Assembly (NCBI GenBank): GCA_002390425.1
Contig: DGPL01000009.1
Span: forward strand, 1 to 47,943
DNA: 47,943 bases
Source of the DNA: Kordiimonadaceae bacterium UBA4441
GTDB taxonomy: Bacteria; Pseudomonadota; Alphaproteobacteria; Sphingomonadales; Emcibacteraceae
Direction of reading: 5' to 3'
Of this stretch, positions 25,398 through 33,988 are shown one piece after another (position 1 is the first letter of the stretch; the number at the start of each line of letters is the position of its first letter). Made by a program: the position numbers and the translations under genes. Below the pieces are notes generated by a model. That model worked only from the letters and a program-made list of their open reading frames with translations. It did no database searches and was not told the origin of the DNA.

Positions 25398-26813
25398 ATG
25401 ACACAATTTGATACTATCATTCGAGGTGGAACAGTCGTAACTGCATCCGATACAATTCTATGTGATGTTGGTATCAAGGGTGAAAAAATTATCGCCCTTG
25501 GTGAAAATTTAACGGATGATAATGCAAACATTATTAATGCAGAAGGCTTGCTTGTTATGCCGGGCGGTGTCGATAGCCATGTTCATATTGACCAAGCGTC
25601 TGGTCCTGGTGTTGTTATGGCCGATGATTTTGATACAGGCACCCTTTCCGCCATGTGCGGCGGCAATACAACTGTTATTCCTTTTGCCCTTCAAGAAAAA
25701 GGGCAAACATTACGCCACGCGGTTGAGGACTATCATAAAAAAGCAGAAGGCAAGAGCTGGATTGATCATAGTTTTCACATTATCATTAGCGATCCAACAC
25801 CAAGCGCATTAGGGCAAGAACTCCCTGCGCTCGTTGAAGACGGTTATACGTCATTCAAAGTATATATGACATACGAAGGGTTACATTTAAATGACCGTGA
25901 AATCATTGATTTATTAGAATCATCAAAACGTCATGGTGCCTTCATTATGGTTCATGCTGAAGGATATGATACCCTAAGGTATATGATTGAAAAATTAGAA
26001 GGAGAAGGACGCACCGAACCTGTCGGCCATGCCCTTTCCCGGCCACAAGTCGTTGAGCGCGAAGCTACCCATAGGGCAATTTCCTTGGCTGAGTTTATTG
26101 ATGTTCCAATGCTACTGGTTCACGTATCCGGACGTGAGCCGATGGAACAAATCCGCTGGGCACAGCAACGTGGTCTTAAAATCTTTGCTGAAACATGTCC
26201 ACAGTATCTGCTGCTTACCAAAGATGATCTTATGAAAGACGGCATGGATGGCGCGAAATATATCTGTTCGCCACCACCGCGTGACCCGGACAGCCAAGAA
26301 GCCTGCTGGGAAGGATTACAGCAAGGCGTCTTTAAAATTTTCTCCTCAGACCATTGCCCGTTCTTAATGGAAGGAACCAGTGGTAAACTTCGTGAAGGTA
26401 ACAAAACCAAATTTAGCCGCGTGGCAAATGGCGTGCCGGGTATTGAAACACGCTTACCTATTTTATTCTCTGAAGGGGTTAAAAAAGGGCGTATTGATTT
26501 AAATGAATTCGTTGCTCTTGGCGCCACCAACCATGCTAAGATGTACGGCCTTTATCCCGAGAAGGGCACCATAGCCGTTGGCTCTGATGCAGATATCGCC
26601 ATCTGGGATGCGGATAAAAAAGTGACCGTAACCCAAGACATTTTGCACTCAAGCTGCGATTATACCCCTTATGAAGGGCTGGAAGTCACCGGTTGGCCAG
26701 TGACTGTCCTTAGCCGCGGAAAAGTTGTAATGGAAAATGGTGAAGTTACTGGCAAAAGCGGCCATGGCCGTTACCTAAAACGCAAAAAATCACCGCACGC
26801 CGCGACTGGTTAA
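25398..26813 (+). CDS. Dihydropyrimidinase / D-hydantoinase
   Basis: This 471-residue cytoplasmic amidohydrolase opens cyclic amides such as dihydrouracil, dihydrothymine or hydantoins. All metal-site elements are visible: DSHVHID (H-x-H), FKVYMTYEG (the carbamylated Lys), MVHAEG and LVHVSG (two His), and SSDHCPF (Asp). I chose the ATG at 25398, which has GGGAGG at ideal distance; the TTG at 25377 is upstream of that Shine-Dalgarno and is not the start. It is the last gene of the cluster and is followed by no clear terminator. An N-carbamoyl hydrolase that could take its product is encoded at 265-1479. Confidence 0.93.
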   Translation: MTQFDTIIRGGTVVTASDTILCDVGIKGEKIIALGENLTDDNANIINAEGLLVMPGGVDSHVHIDQASGPGVVMADDFDTGTLSAMCGGNTTVIPFALQEKGQTLRHAVEDYHKKAEGKSWIDHSFHIIISDPTPSALGQELPALVEDGYTSFKVYMTYEGLHLNDREIIDLLESSKRHGAFIMVHAEGYDTLRYMIEKLEGEGRTEPVGHALSRPQVVEREATHRAISLAEFIDVPMLLVHVSGREPMEQIRWAQQRGLKIFAETCPQYLLLTKDDLMKDGMDGAKYICSPPPRDPDSQEACWEGLQQGVFKIFSSDHCPFLMEGTSGKLREGNKTKFSRVANGVPGIETRLPILFSEGVKKGRIDLNEFVALGATNHAKMYGLYPEKGTIAVGSDADIAIWDADKKVTVTQDILHSSCDYTPYEGLEVTGWPVTVLSRGKVVMENGEVTGKSGHGRYLKRKKSPHAATG

Positions 26814-26843
26814 AGGTACTGCCAATTAATAAAAGATGATGAC

Positions 26844-27188
26844 TTAAGGTTTAACTTTTCCGCTCAATTGTTCTGCATAACTTGCTAAAAAATCTATTTT
26901 TAACGGTTTTTTGTTTAGAGCGGTCACAATAAACACAACCCAAAGAACAAATGCCGCAAGATTAAGAAGGCTCATCATGGCAAAGCCAATAAAAAGAAAC
27001 ATAGGCAGAATTATATTTATAACTGTGACACCGCCAAAAACAATTATAGACTGAGCGGCATGATATCTGACGGTGTCATTTTCTTTTTCAATTAGCAGTA
27101 TAATCAATCCTGAAAGCCAACCAAGTGCATAACAAAGCGCATTCGCGACATGTTCTTCAATTCCCATTGATGTTGATTTATCTGACAT
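26844..27188 (-). CDS. Small membrane protein, DUF4870-like
   Basis: The protein has 114 residues and three or four hydrophobic segments (about 12-30, 45-70 and 70-92). The start motif of the family (LCYALGWLSGLIILLIEKEN, then VRYHAAQSIIVFGG) is clearly present. DUF4870/TIC20-type small membrane proteins have no established function. It lies on the opposite strand from both neighbours. Confidence 0.85.
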   Translation of the reverse strand: MSDKSTSMGIEEHVANALCYALGWLSGLIILLIEKENDTVRYHAAQSIIVFGGVTVINIILPMFLFIGFAMMSLLNLAAFVLWVVFIVTALNKKPLKIDFLASYAEQLSGKVKP

Positions 27189-27373
27189 GACTTTAAGACC
27201 TTTTATTGGTTTTTATTATAGCGACATACTCAAGGTTTATAATATTGCAATATCAATTGCATCCTGACAAGTTTAAATGACCATATATAAAGCGACAAGT
27301 TGTTGTATTTAAAAAGATAGATTACTAATATCGATATTTTAATGGAATTGAAGCTTTAATAAGGGACTTTTAT

Positions 27374-28426
27374 ATGTGGCACGATAATCGGTTATGTGAG
27401 TTATTCGAAATTGATCACCCCATTATTCAAGCGCCAATGGCCGGCGCGACAACACCCGAAATGGTGGCATCAGCATCAAATGCGGGTGCTCTTGGTTCAC
27501 ACGGCTGTGCTATGCATTCTAAAGATCAATTTCTTGCTGATATGGCGGAAATTAAAAAACAAACATCACGGTCCGTGAACGTAAACTTTTTTGTTCATAA
27601 ATCACCGCAAAATATGTCAGTTGATACTGTGAATGAAGCGCTAAAAGCATGGTATAATAAATTTGAAATCGAAACTATTCCCGAAGCTGTTGAAACGAAT
27701 TTTCCATTTGATCAGGATATGTGTGATGCGGTTTGCTCAATATCACCAAAGGTGGCAAGTTTTCATTTCGGCCTACCAGATGCAACTCTTATTAATCAAT
27801 TAAAAGCGGAAGGCATCAAAATTGTATCTTCTGCTACTTCTGTTAAGGAAGCCCGTTGGCTTGAAGAAAACGGCGCAGATGCGATCATAGCGCAAGGGTT
27901 TGAAGCAGGCGGTCATTCCGGATGGTTTTTACCCCGCAACGGTGCTGATTTAACCGGAACAATGGCATTGGTTCCGCGAGTTGTCGATGCCGTCTCAGTT
28001 CCGGTAATTGCCGCGGGTAGTATTGCCGATGGTAGGGGCATCGCGGCATCATTAATGCTTGGTGCATCAGGTGTTCAAATTGGAACGGCCTTTGTCACCA
28101 CACTAGAAAGCTGCGCGAGTGCGGTTCATAAAAATTCATTATTAGACGCAAGTGGTGACGATACTATGTATTCACGCGCCTTTTCAGGAAGATTGGCGCG
28201 CACAATCGTTAATGAATATGCAAGTTCGATGGAAAACGTTAACGATTTGCCCGACTTCCCCACCATGAACACAATCACAGCACCTATAAAAAACGCTTCG
28301 CTAGAGCAAGATAAACCAGACGCATTAGCATTATGGTCCGGCCAAGCAGCAGGTCTTAATCGAAATACTACAACCGAAAACCTGATATCCACATTGGTAA
28401 AAGAAACTCGAGACAGGCTTAATTGA
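27374..28426 (+). CDS. NAD(P)H-dependent flavin oxidoreductase, nitronate monooxygenase family
   Basis: The protein has 350 residues and a TIM-barrel FMN fold. HPIIQAPMAGATTPEMVAS at the N-terminus, VSSATSVKEARWLEENGADAIIAQGFEAGGHSG in the middle (FMN phosphate-binding and catalytic-His region) and GASGVQIGTAFVTT are characteristic. Members oxidise alkyl nitronates or reduce quinones or enoyl substrates; here only the family can be given. RBS AAGGGA is upstream. It appears to be a single-gene unit, with an AT-only hairpin (28433-28453) after the stop. Confidence 0.88.
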   Translation: MWHDNRLCELFEIDHPIIQAPMAGATTPEMVASASNAGALGSHGCAMHSKDQFLADMAEIKKQTSRSVNVNFFVHKSPQNMSVDTVNEALKAWYNKFEIETIPEAVETNFPFDQDMCDAVCSISPKVASFHFGLPDATLINQLKAEGIKIVSSATSVKEARWLEENGADAIIAQGFEAGGHSGWFLPRNGADLTGTMALVPRVVDAVSVPVIAAGSIADGRGIAASLMLGASGVQIGTAFVTTLESCASAVHKNSLLDASGDDTMYSRAFSGRLARTIVNEYASSMENVNDLPDFPTMNTITAPIKNASLEQDKPDALALWSGQAAGLNRNTTTENLISTLVKETRDRLN

Positions 28427-28432
28427 CCTTTA

Positions 28433-28453
28433 ATATTTTTATTTTAAAAATAT
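28433..28453 (+). other. AT-only hairpin after the nitronate-monooxygenase-like gene
   Basis: ATATTTTTA and TAAAAATAT form a perfect 9-bp stem with a 3-base loop 7 bases past the stop codon. All pairs are A-T, so it is a weak terminator at best. Confidence 0.3.
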
Positions 28454-28734
28454 AATTCGTCAGGTTGTACTTATCATATATTGCAAGAAAAACGAGTATT
28501 AACCACTAACCGTCTATTCTATATCGACAATTCTTTTGCCTTATTTGCCTCATTTCCTATTGGAGTATCGAGAAAGTAAAATCTGCCTAATTTGTGACTT
28601 AATCTCTCCATAAATGCGACTTAATTGTTTCCTAAACCCGCTTAGTAGAAATGAATTTATAGTTAATTAACGATTAATTCATTGTGAATTACTGGAATTT
28701 TAAAACGTAATAACAGGAACGGCGGGTTATCTAT
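28454..28734 (+). promoter_or_regulatory. Intergenic regulatory region of the interrupted glycosyltransferase gene
   Basis: About 300 bases contain no ORF I would accept. The region holds two exact copies of GACTTAAT whose starts are 22 bases (about two helical turns) apart, at 28596-28603 and 28618-28625. It also holds a TTAA-N7-TTAA element at 28663-28677, and the likely ribosome-binding segment just before the ATG at 28735 (GGCGGG, about 9 bases upstream). No promoter is clear enough to name. Confidence 0.4.
28663..28677 (+). promoter_or_regulatory. Putative CtrA binding site (TTAA-N7-TTAA)
   Basis: TTAA at 28663-28666, seven bases, TTAA at 28674-28677; it ends 58 bases before the ATG of the broken glycosyltransferase gene. 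This matches the CtrA full-site consensus of Alphaproteobacteria. In AT-rich intergenic DNA chance matches are common, so support is only moderate. Confidence 0.4.
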
Positions 28735-30201
28735 ATGTTTTTAAGTATATTACCAGAATATCAAAATAAATTATCAACCGATTACAAAAAACAAGCGCTG
28801 CCTCGAGGCGGTGCCGACAGGTTTTATTATCCGTTGCTATTTGTTTTGGCTTTAACAGTTGGGGCCTTGATTTACAGACAGATAGCAAATCCAATGCTAA
28901 CAGCGGGTAATTCTGTATTTAATTTGTGGCTTTGGTATGATGTTTTCGCGTTTGTGCTATTAGGTTTTGGGATGCTTTTACTTTTATGGCAAGTGAGTTT
29001 TTCATTGCTCTATAAACCTTTCGCAAAGTTGGAGACTGTCTAGCTACCAACCCTAACAGTTGTCATTCCAGCGTATAACGAAGGATCACAGATTTTAGAT
29101 ACAGTACGCAGTATAATGGCAAGTGATTATCCAAAAGAGAAATTACAGGTTATTTGTGTAGATGATGGTTCAAAAGACGACACCTGGAGATGGATTAGGG
29201 CGGCCTACTTTGAATATTCCGGCGCAATTACCATTATTAAGCAGCCCTATAATCAAGGTAAACGGGCCGCATTGATGGCGGGTTTTGCCAAATCAACTGG
29301 CGACGTCATTGTTACAATTGATTCAGATTCGGAAGTATTACCGGATACGCTTGCGCTTATGGCAAGTCCCTTTATTCATGATGATCGTGTGGGCTCAGTT
29401 GCCGGGCATGTTCGGGTATTGAACTTGAAAGATGGGATTATCCCAAAAATTCTTGAAGTATCATTTACCAGTGCGTTTGACTTTATCCGTGCAGGACAAA
29501 GTGTTTATGGCGGCGTATTTTGTACACCTGGCGCACTTTCCGCATATCGAACATCCGCATTAAAACCTGTACTGGAAGAATGGTCAGAACAGACCTTTAT
29601 GGGTAAAGCCGCAACCATCGGTGAAGACCGCGCTCTTACCAATCTTGTTTTAGCGACAGGCCACAGAGTAATATATCAGCGTGATGCAGTGGTGCTAACA
29701 AAAGCGCCGGCAGCTTTTGCTTCACTTCGTTTGATGTTAACGCGCTGGGCAAGAAGCAATGTGCGTGAAAGTCTGGTAATGTTTAATTATGTGTTTAAGG
29801 GTTTTAGAAAACCTGGTGAAGGTGCCAATTGGATCCGTTTATTCACAATCACACAAACCATTCGCATAACTTTATTCGAAGCTCTAAAATGTGCACTGCT
29901 GGTCGCACTTGTCATGCATACCTTCAATACTTTTTTAGGTGTTGTTATCGCATGTATATTCGCCGCCATCATTCCTAGCCTGGTTTACTTTCTGCGCCAC
30001 AGAACAAGTTTCGGTTTTTTGTGGGCGCTTCCATACACATTATATTGGATGTTTTTCCTATCGTGGATTTCACTGTGGGGCATATTAACCGCAACAAATT
30101 CCGGATGGCTCACACGCGACTTGCCTAAGAAAAAGAAACTGCGTACGCCAATATTCTCAGGTATTCCAAATATAGTGACGCGACGGTTGAAAAGAGCATA
30201 G
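28735..30201 (+). pseudogene. Membrane glycosyltransferase family 2 gene interrupted by an in-frame TAG
   Basis: The same reading frame runs from the ATG at 28735 to a TAG at 30199-30201, with one internal TAG at 29041-29043. The first part (102 residues) has two membrane helices (about 31-51 and 64-87). The part after the stop opens at once with LPTLTVVIPAYNEG, the nucleotide-sugar-binding start of GT2 enzymes. DDGSKDDTW, IDSDSEV (DxD), TPGALSAYR, GEDRALTN (acceptor GED) and LTRWARSNVRE (the [QR]xxRW-like motif) follow, then C-terminal helices, as in hyaluronan/chitin/NodC-type synthases. Restored length would be 488 residues. No start codon exists between the TAG and this motif; the first ATG (29116) would remove the motif. 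It is either a recent nonsense mutation, suppressed in vivo, or a sequencing error. Confidence 0.8.
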
Positions 30202-30238
30202 ACTGTCATTTTTCTATTCTAGTAAGAAAATCAAACTA

Positions 30239-30275
30239 AAAAAGCAGGCCCGCTCAATGAACAGGCCTGCTTTTT
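30239..30275. terminator. Bidirectional terminator between convergent genes
   Basis: AAAAAGCAGGCC (30239-30250) and GGCCTGCTTTTT (30264-30275) form a perfect 12-bp stem with A/T tracts on both sides and a 13-base loop. It sits between the convergent glycosyltransferase (ends 30201) and dienelactone-hydrolase-like (ends 30290) genes and can serve both. Confidence 0.9.
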
Positions 30276-30289
30276 ACGTTTATTATTTT

Positions 30290-31189
30290 TTAGCCTCTTA
30301 AGTTTTCACCGAAGAATTCAAGTGTTCTATCCCATGCGAGATTGGCCATTTTTTCATCAAAACGGCCCGTGCTATCATTATGAAAACCATGACGTGTGCC
30401 TTCATAAATATGCATTTTATATGGGGCATCGTTTGATTTTAATACTTCTTCATAGGGCTCCCATGTGGCATTTACACGGTCATCAAGTTGCGCCAGTTGA
30501 ACCATAACGGGACCTTTAACATTTCCGACAATATCATTGCCAGCTGGTGTGCCGTAAAATGGCACTGCCGCATCCATCACATCGGGAATGGCCGCCGCAA
30601 GATAGTTACTGATATAACCACCGAAGCAGAAACCTACCACACCGATTTTACCGCTTGAGAGCGCATGTGCTTTAAGAAATTTTGCAGCGGCAACGAAATC
30701 TTGTTCAATTTTACTACGGTCCAAGCTGCTTTGCATTGAACGACCCTCGTCATCATTGCCAGGATATCCACCAAGCGGATGAAGCGCATCAGGTGCAAAG
30801 GCTACGTAGCCAGCTTTCGCCAAGCGGCGAGCGACATCCTTAACATATGGATTAAGACCACGATTTTCATGGACCACAAGAACAGTTGGTGCTGTTCCCC
30901 CTTCAGCAAGTGAACTTGGTTGCACCAGATAGCCGCGCCCTTCGCCGTGCCCGTCCGGTGACGCAAAAGTCGCGTATGTTGCTTTAATATCTTCGTCATT
31001 AAAAGAGACTTGTTCAGCGGCCGCATAATTCGGGATAAGAGCCCCCGTTAACATTGCCATCGTGATACCACCAACGGCCAACGTCCCTAAACGGTCCATA
31101 AATTCACGACGACCCATCATGCCATGTGCATAAGCGTCATACCAATCAAATGCCTCTTCTGGAATTCTAAATTGAGTATTCTTTGTCAT
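30290..31189 (-). CDS. Tat-exported dienelactone hydrolase-family protein
   Basis: The protein has 299 residues. The N-terminal region carries a twin-arginine motif (GRREFMDRL, about residues 26-34) followed by a hydrophobic segment ending near NYAAA, so export by Tat is likely; the pre-region is longer than usual. The alpha/beta-hydrolase catalytic triad of dienelactone hydrolases is visible: GFCFGG (Cys nucleophile, about residue 190), LDDRVN (Asp) and TRHGFHND (His). VVHENRGLNPYVKDVARRLA is the oxyanion-loop region. Family members hydrolyse dienelactones or other small esters; periplasmic versions are uncharacterised. The RBS is AGGGTGAGAA. Confidence 0.9.
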   Translation of the reverse strand: MTKNTQFRIPEEAFDWYDAYAHGMMGRREFMDRLGTLAVGGITMAMLTGALIPNYAAAEQVSFNDEDIKATYATFASPDGHGEGRGYLVQPSSLAEGGTAPTVLVVHENRGLNPYVKDVARRLAKAGYVAFAPDALHPLGGYPGNDDEGRSMQSSLDRSKIEQDFVAAAKFLKAHALSSGKIGVVGFCFGGYISNYLAAAIPDVMDAAVPFYGTPAGNDIVGNVKGPVMVQLAQLDDRVNATWEPYEEVLKSNDAPYKMHIYEGTRHGFHNDSTGRFDEKMANLAWDRTLEFFGENLRG

Positions 31190-31286
31190 TTCTCACCCTT
31201 TCAATTGTTAATCATGTTTGAAAAGAGATTAACGAAAAAAAGATAAAAAGCAAATTCAACTAAATGTGATTATAAAAAGAAAGAAA

Positions 31287-31727
31287 TTATTCGGTAAAAC
31301 TATCTACGAAACTTAAGATAGACTGCACACGAATAATATCATTTAAATCATCATGGGATGCCCCTTGACGCAGGGCCTCTTCTTGACGGTCTTGCCATTG
31401 ATTAATGAAGTTTATTTTTTTCCTATCATCAGGATTTTTTGCAAAACTTAAGCTAACATGATCTTCAAATGTAATAGCGCCAGCCTTAAAAAGCTTTGAA
31501 CTTAATACCGCTAGTTCATCTGCGGTTGCATTTTTTAAATCAATGGTATCAGCCACATCCTGCCAAATCGGTGAAACATCAACTTTGACAAATATTTCGG
31601 GCTCTTGCTGATTATTGAGCGTTTCCCTAACAGTTTTATACACACGTGCTTTTTCAGGCGAAATTGATGGTTTCTCATCAACCTCATTCTGCTTGCTGCC
31701 TGAATGTATTATCTCGTTAATATTCAT
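31287..31727 (-). CDS. Hypothetical protein of about 146 residues
   Basis: I do not recognise it. The likely start is the ATG at 31727 (MNINEIIHSGSK); upstream in-frame codons to 31814 are open but lack a ribosome binding site and look like leader sequence. The protein is soluble, with an N-terminal disordered part (about 1-35) and then a helical domain (VYKTVRETLNN; ATADELAVLSSKLFKAGAI; HVSLSFA; INQWQDRQEEALRQGAS). There is no signal peptide or membrane segment. Upstream, at 31875-31890, is a TTAA-N7-TTAAC element that matches the CtrA consensus, so cell-cycle or motility-linked control is possible. Confidence 0.6.
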   Translation of the reverse strand: MNINEIIHSGSKQNEVDEKPSISPEKARVYKTVRETLNNQQEPEIFVKVDVSPIWQDVADTIDLKNATADELAVLSSKLFKAGAITFEDHVSLSFAKNPDDRKKINFINQWQDRQEEALRQGASHDDLNDIIRVQSILSFVDSFTE

Positions 31728-31874
31728 GTTATAAGCTCTTACGCCGATCATCATTATTTTCCTTGCACGTTTCGGTTTCCCGATAACTTTGCAAAGACTA
31801 TGCCAATCCCTCATTTTTTGGAAAGCCCTTATTTTCTACGAACAATTCACTAACATATTGTTAAAAAAGGACTT

Positions 31875-31890
31875 TTAATAAAATTTTAAC
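31875..31890. promoter_or_regulatory. Putative CtrA binding site (TTAA-N7-TTAAC)
   Basis: TTAA at 31875-31878, seven bases, TTAAC at 31886-31890, followed by CAT so that the second half reads TTAACCAT. This is close to the best CtrA consensus. It lies 148 bases upstream of the ATG at 31727 and 110-125 bases from the stop side of the methyltransferase gene at 31999. Confidence 0.45.
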
Positions 31891-31998
31891 CATATTTTAA
31901 GGCAATTATTGCTTATCTAGTGACAATATTTGCCGAGTATTCCCTTTGGCTATTCTTGTGAATAACAAAAAAATGTGGCGAAATAGTGCTGAAATACC

Positions 31999-33255
31999 TT
32001 ATTTTTCAAAGATAGAAATTATTTCCAGATGCGGGGAAAATAAGAACTGATCAACGGGTGTCACAGAGCCCATTTTAAACCCTGCTTGAGTTAAACTTTC
32101 CACATCGCGCGAAAAGGTGATCGGATTGCAGGAAATCATCACTAATTTCTTTAGATCAGATTGTAATATTTCAGACATCTGGTGTTTTGCACCTGCTCGC
32201 GGCGGATCAATTATCGCAACATCGTATTTGTTAAGCTCATGTGGAAGCAGTGGGCGTAAAAATAAATCACGTAGTTCAGTACTAACTTGTTTTATACCAG
32301 ACATTTGATTGGCGCTGACTTTTAAAGCGGTTAGCATTTTTTCATTATTTTCGACAGCATGGACACTGGCAAATTTAGCTGCAGCAATAGAAAAAGTGCC
32401 ACACCCAGAAAATAAATCGACCACCTTATGAGCGCCCGTTATAGCTTCAAGCATGGCTCTAATAAGGGCATCTTGTCCTTGTTTAGTCGCTTGAAGAAAT
32501 GACCCTTCAGGGAAAAATACTTTATTGCCCTCAAATGTTACAAATGGTTTGCGGCGTTCCGCGAGTAATTCATAACGATTGTTTTTTGGTGAAGTGTCGA
32601 ACCAACTGATCCGTGCAAGGTCATTTTTTTCTGCGAATTCTGCAAGATCCATCCGAAGGTTAAGATCAATATCACCCTTCCCTTTTAATATAAGATCAAT
32701 ACCGTTATCACCCATGGTGATGGAAACCGACATTTTTTCTTTCTTTTTCAATAATCCTGATATCAATTTTTTTGTCGGCGCTATTAACGCCTTAATTTCT
32801 TGCATAAGTATGGGACAGACAAAAATATCAATTAAATTATGACTTCCTTTTTCGGCGTACCCAAAAACAATTTGTCCGTCCCCTCGTCCAATGGCTTGAA
32901 ATGTGGTTCGCCGGCGACTACCTAAAGGGCTAATGATCATGGGGGCGATATCAATATCTTTAAGACCTTGATTTTCAAGAGCCGTTCTAATCAGTCCTTC
33001 TTTCCATTCACAGTAATAGTCCCGCTCGATATGCTGTAAACTACAACCACCGCATTTTGTATAATGTGGGCAAAGCGCATCAATTCTGTGATTAGATTTA
33101 TGATGGATATGACGAAGTCGTCCTTTAGATCCATTTATTTTAGCATCTATCACATCACCTGGTGCGGTATAGGGAATATAAATCACATTACCGTTTAATT
33201 CGGCTAATCCGTCACCGCGTCCACCAATTTCATCAATGGTTACTTTATGGCTCAT
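31999..33255 (-). CDS. rlmD: 23S rRNA (uracil-C5)-methyltransferase, RlmD/RumA type
   Basis: The protein has 418 residues. An N-terminal TRAM domain (about 1-55; GGRGDGLAELNG) is followed by the [4Fe-4S] cysteine set CPHYTKCGGC and CPIL, then the SAM-binding VVDLFSGCGTFSI, IDPPRAGA and the catalytic-Cys motif SCNPITF. These mark the TrmA/RlmC/RlmD family, which methylates uracil C5 in rRNA or tRNA; RlmD (U1939) is the usual assignment for this layout. I chose the ATG at 33255 (GGAGCA five bases upstream) over a TTG at 33267. It overlaps the tlyA stop by 11 bases and is the last gene of the operon. Confidence 0.85.
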   Translation of the reverse strand: MSHKVTIDEIGGRGDGLAELNGNVIYIPYTAPGDVIDAKINGSKGRLRHIHHKSNHRIDALCPHYTKCGGCSLQHIERDYYCEWKEGLIRTALENQGLKDIDIAPMIISPLGSRRRTTFQAIGRGDGQIVFGYAEKGSHNLIDIFVCPILMQEIKALIAPTKKLISGLLKKKEKMSVSITMGDNGIDLILKGKGDIDLNLRMDLAEFAEKNDLARISWFDTSPKNNRYELLAERRKPFVTFEGNKVFFPEGSFLQATKQGQDALIRAMLEAITGAHKVVDLFSGCGTFSIAAAKFASVHAVENNEKMLTALKVSANQMSGIKQVSTELRDLFLRPLLPHELNKYDVAIIDPPRAGAKHQMSEILQSDLKKLVMISCNPITFSRDVESLTQAGFKMGSVTPVDQFLFSPHLEIISIFEK

Positions 33256-33988
33256 ACCGTGCTCCAATTAAAAATTCGATATTTCCTTCTGGTCCTTTTA
33301 TTGGACTTTGGGTAATGCCGATTAAGTTCCAACCGTCCATCTCATCTCGTAACCAATTTTCAATTTTGTCACACACTTCTTTATGTAGCTCGGGTTCTCT
33401 AACGACACCGCCTTTGCCGACCTTTCCTTTACCAACTTCGAATTGCGGTTTTATGAGTGCAATTAAAACACAGTCCTCTTGCGCGCGTTTCATTGGGGAG
33501 GGTAAAACAGTTTGAAGTCCAATAAAACTGGCATCACAAACGATCAAATTTACTTTTTCTGGAATTTCCGCGTCCGTTAAATAACGCGCATTGGTTTTTT
33601 CAAGCACGACCACACGTTCATCATTTCTGATTTTCCACGCAAGTTGGCCATGCCCGACATCTACGGCATAAACTTTTTTTGCCCCTTTCTCAAGACATAC
33701 ATCGGTAAAACCACCCGTTGACGCACCAACATCAATAACCGTCATATCAGTGACATCAATTTTGAACTCATCTATACCTTGGACGAGCTTAAGGCCACCA
33801 CGACTAACCCAAGGGTGTTCTTTTCCACGTACTTCAAGATTGATGTCTTCTTTAACTTGTTGGCCTGGTTTCGCAATTTTTTGCTCACCAGTATAAACAT
33901 TTCCCGCCATAATATAGGCTTGTGCCCGAGACCGGCTTTCCGCCAGACCCCGTTCAACAAGCAATTGATCAACGCGCTTTTTAGCCAT
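33245..33988 (-). CDS. tlyA: TlyA-family rRNA 2'-O-methyltransferase
   Basis: The protein has 247 residues. An S4 RNA-binding domain occupies about residues 1-65 (RVDQLLVERGLAESRSRAQA) and an FtsJ-like domain the rest: VIDVGASTGGFTDVCLEKGA binds SAM, LIVCDASFIGL and ALIKPQFEVG complete the K-D-K set. Family members methylate 16S C1409 and/or 23S C1920; many genomes call it hemolysin. The start overlaps the dxs stop by 8 bases, so translation is coupled. The dxs-tlyA-rlmD order is common in Alphaproteobacteria. Confidence 0.92.
   Translation of the reverse strand: MAKKRVDQLLVERGLAESRSRAQAYIMAGNVYTGEQKIAKPGQQVKEDINLEVRGKEHPWVSRGGLKLVQGIDEFKIDVTDMTVIDVGASTGGFTDVCLEKGAKKVYAVDVGHGQLAWKIRNDERVVVLEKTNARYLTDAEIPEKVNLIVCDASFIGLQTVLPSPMKRAQEDCVLIALIKPQFEVGKGKVGKGGVVREPELHKEVCDKIENWLRDEMDGWNLIGITQSPIKGPEGNIEFLIGARYEP

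Noticed and set aside
27242..27253. Perfect 12-bp palindrome ATATTGCAATAT between the DUF4870-like gene and the flavin oxidoreductase gene
   Set aside because: It is short and AT-rich, and without a known regulator or a second copy it is not distinguishable from chance.
29041..29043. Reading the internal TAG as pyrrolysine or another recoded amino acid
   Set aside because: TAG is an ordinary stop elsewhere in the window (fabI ends in TAG TAG, and this same gene ends in TAG), and no recoding element is evident.
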